Of a stretch of DNA of 12,115 nucleotides, positions 12,015 to 12,115 are shown one piece after another. This DNA is from Baffinella frigidus. Lineage: Eukaryota; Cryptophyceae; Cryptomonadales; Baffinellaceae. A program made the translations under genes and the position numbers. A model generated the notes under the pieces. It was not told the origin of the DNA and searched no databases. It was given only the letters and a program-made list of their open reading frames with translations. The stretch lies in NCBI GenBank assembly GCA_026770585.1, contig MU646559.1, positions 305,643-317,757 of the forward strand, read 5' to 3'. Numbering within the stretch: position 1 is the stretch's first letter; every line of letters begins with the position of its first letter.

Positions 12015-12115
12015 CACTCAACCCCGCACCCTACACCCCGCACCCGACACCCTGCACCCTACACCCCGCACCCTACACCCCGCACCCTACACCCCGCACC
12101 CTACACCCCGCACCC
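12015..12115. repeat. 14-base satellite CCCTACACCCCGCA
   Basis: About seven units running off the window end. Each unit is a pair of heptamers (CCCTACA plus CCCCGCA), so it looks like a higher-order derivative of the GGGTGTA array type seen at 3058-3146, in inverse orientation. Confidence 0.9.

Overview
The window looks like nuclear DNA of a photosynthetic protist, most likely a green alga. The evidence is a spliced mitochondrial DnaJ gene with a GT-AG intron and very GC-rich codons, many arrays of the plant-type telomere heptamer TTTAGGG and its variants, and dense short inverted-repeat (MITE-like) elements. A repeat-rich prasinophyte such as Cymbomonas is one candidate, but the sequence alone does not fix the species. 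No bacterial operon, rRNA, tRNA or CRISPR was seen.

Layout. Positions 1-1110 hold a GA microsatellite, an exon-like segment and its partial copy, a G-rich heptamer array, and MITEs. Positions 1110-2740 hold one anonymous ORF and two degenerate tandem-repeat fields. Positions 2740-4980 are a mosaic of two MITE families, GGGTGTA arrays and three copies of a 31-base exon-like segment. Positions 4980-6125 hold a telomere-like array, a tandem family of exon-like segments and a 150-base foldback. Positions 6230-6975 hold two candidate last exons (minus strand) followed by heptamer arrays. Positions 7000-8600 hold a tandem duplication interrupted by a clean MITE insertion, then more inverted repeats. 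Positions 8690-10095 hold repeat modules, a terminator-like hairpin and another possible minus-strand gene fragment. Positions 10402-12115 hold a divergent pair: a small membrane-protein ORF (minus) and the DnaJ gene (plus). The DnaJ coding sequence runs into CCCTAAA repeats and is incomplete here.

The main observation is that coding-like segments sit directly against heptamer arrays. At the four best sites the C-rich strand of the array lies on the sense strand of the putative transcript, and at three of them the array ends in a usable acceptor such as AAACCCAG, AAACCAG or AAACCCTAG. I infer that telomere-like satellites form introns in this genome. Several exon 3' ends also appear as partial copies in the downstream intron. 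Only the DnaJ gene is identified by homology. The other exon models rest on splice signals, open frames, codon bias and conservation between copies, and need transcript data.
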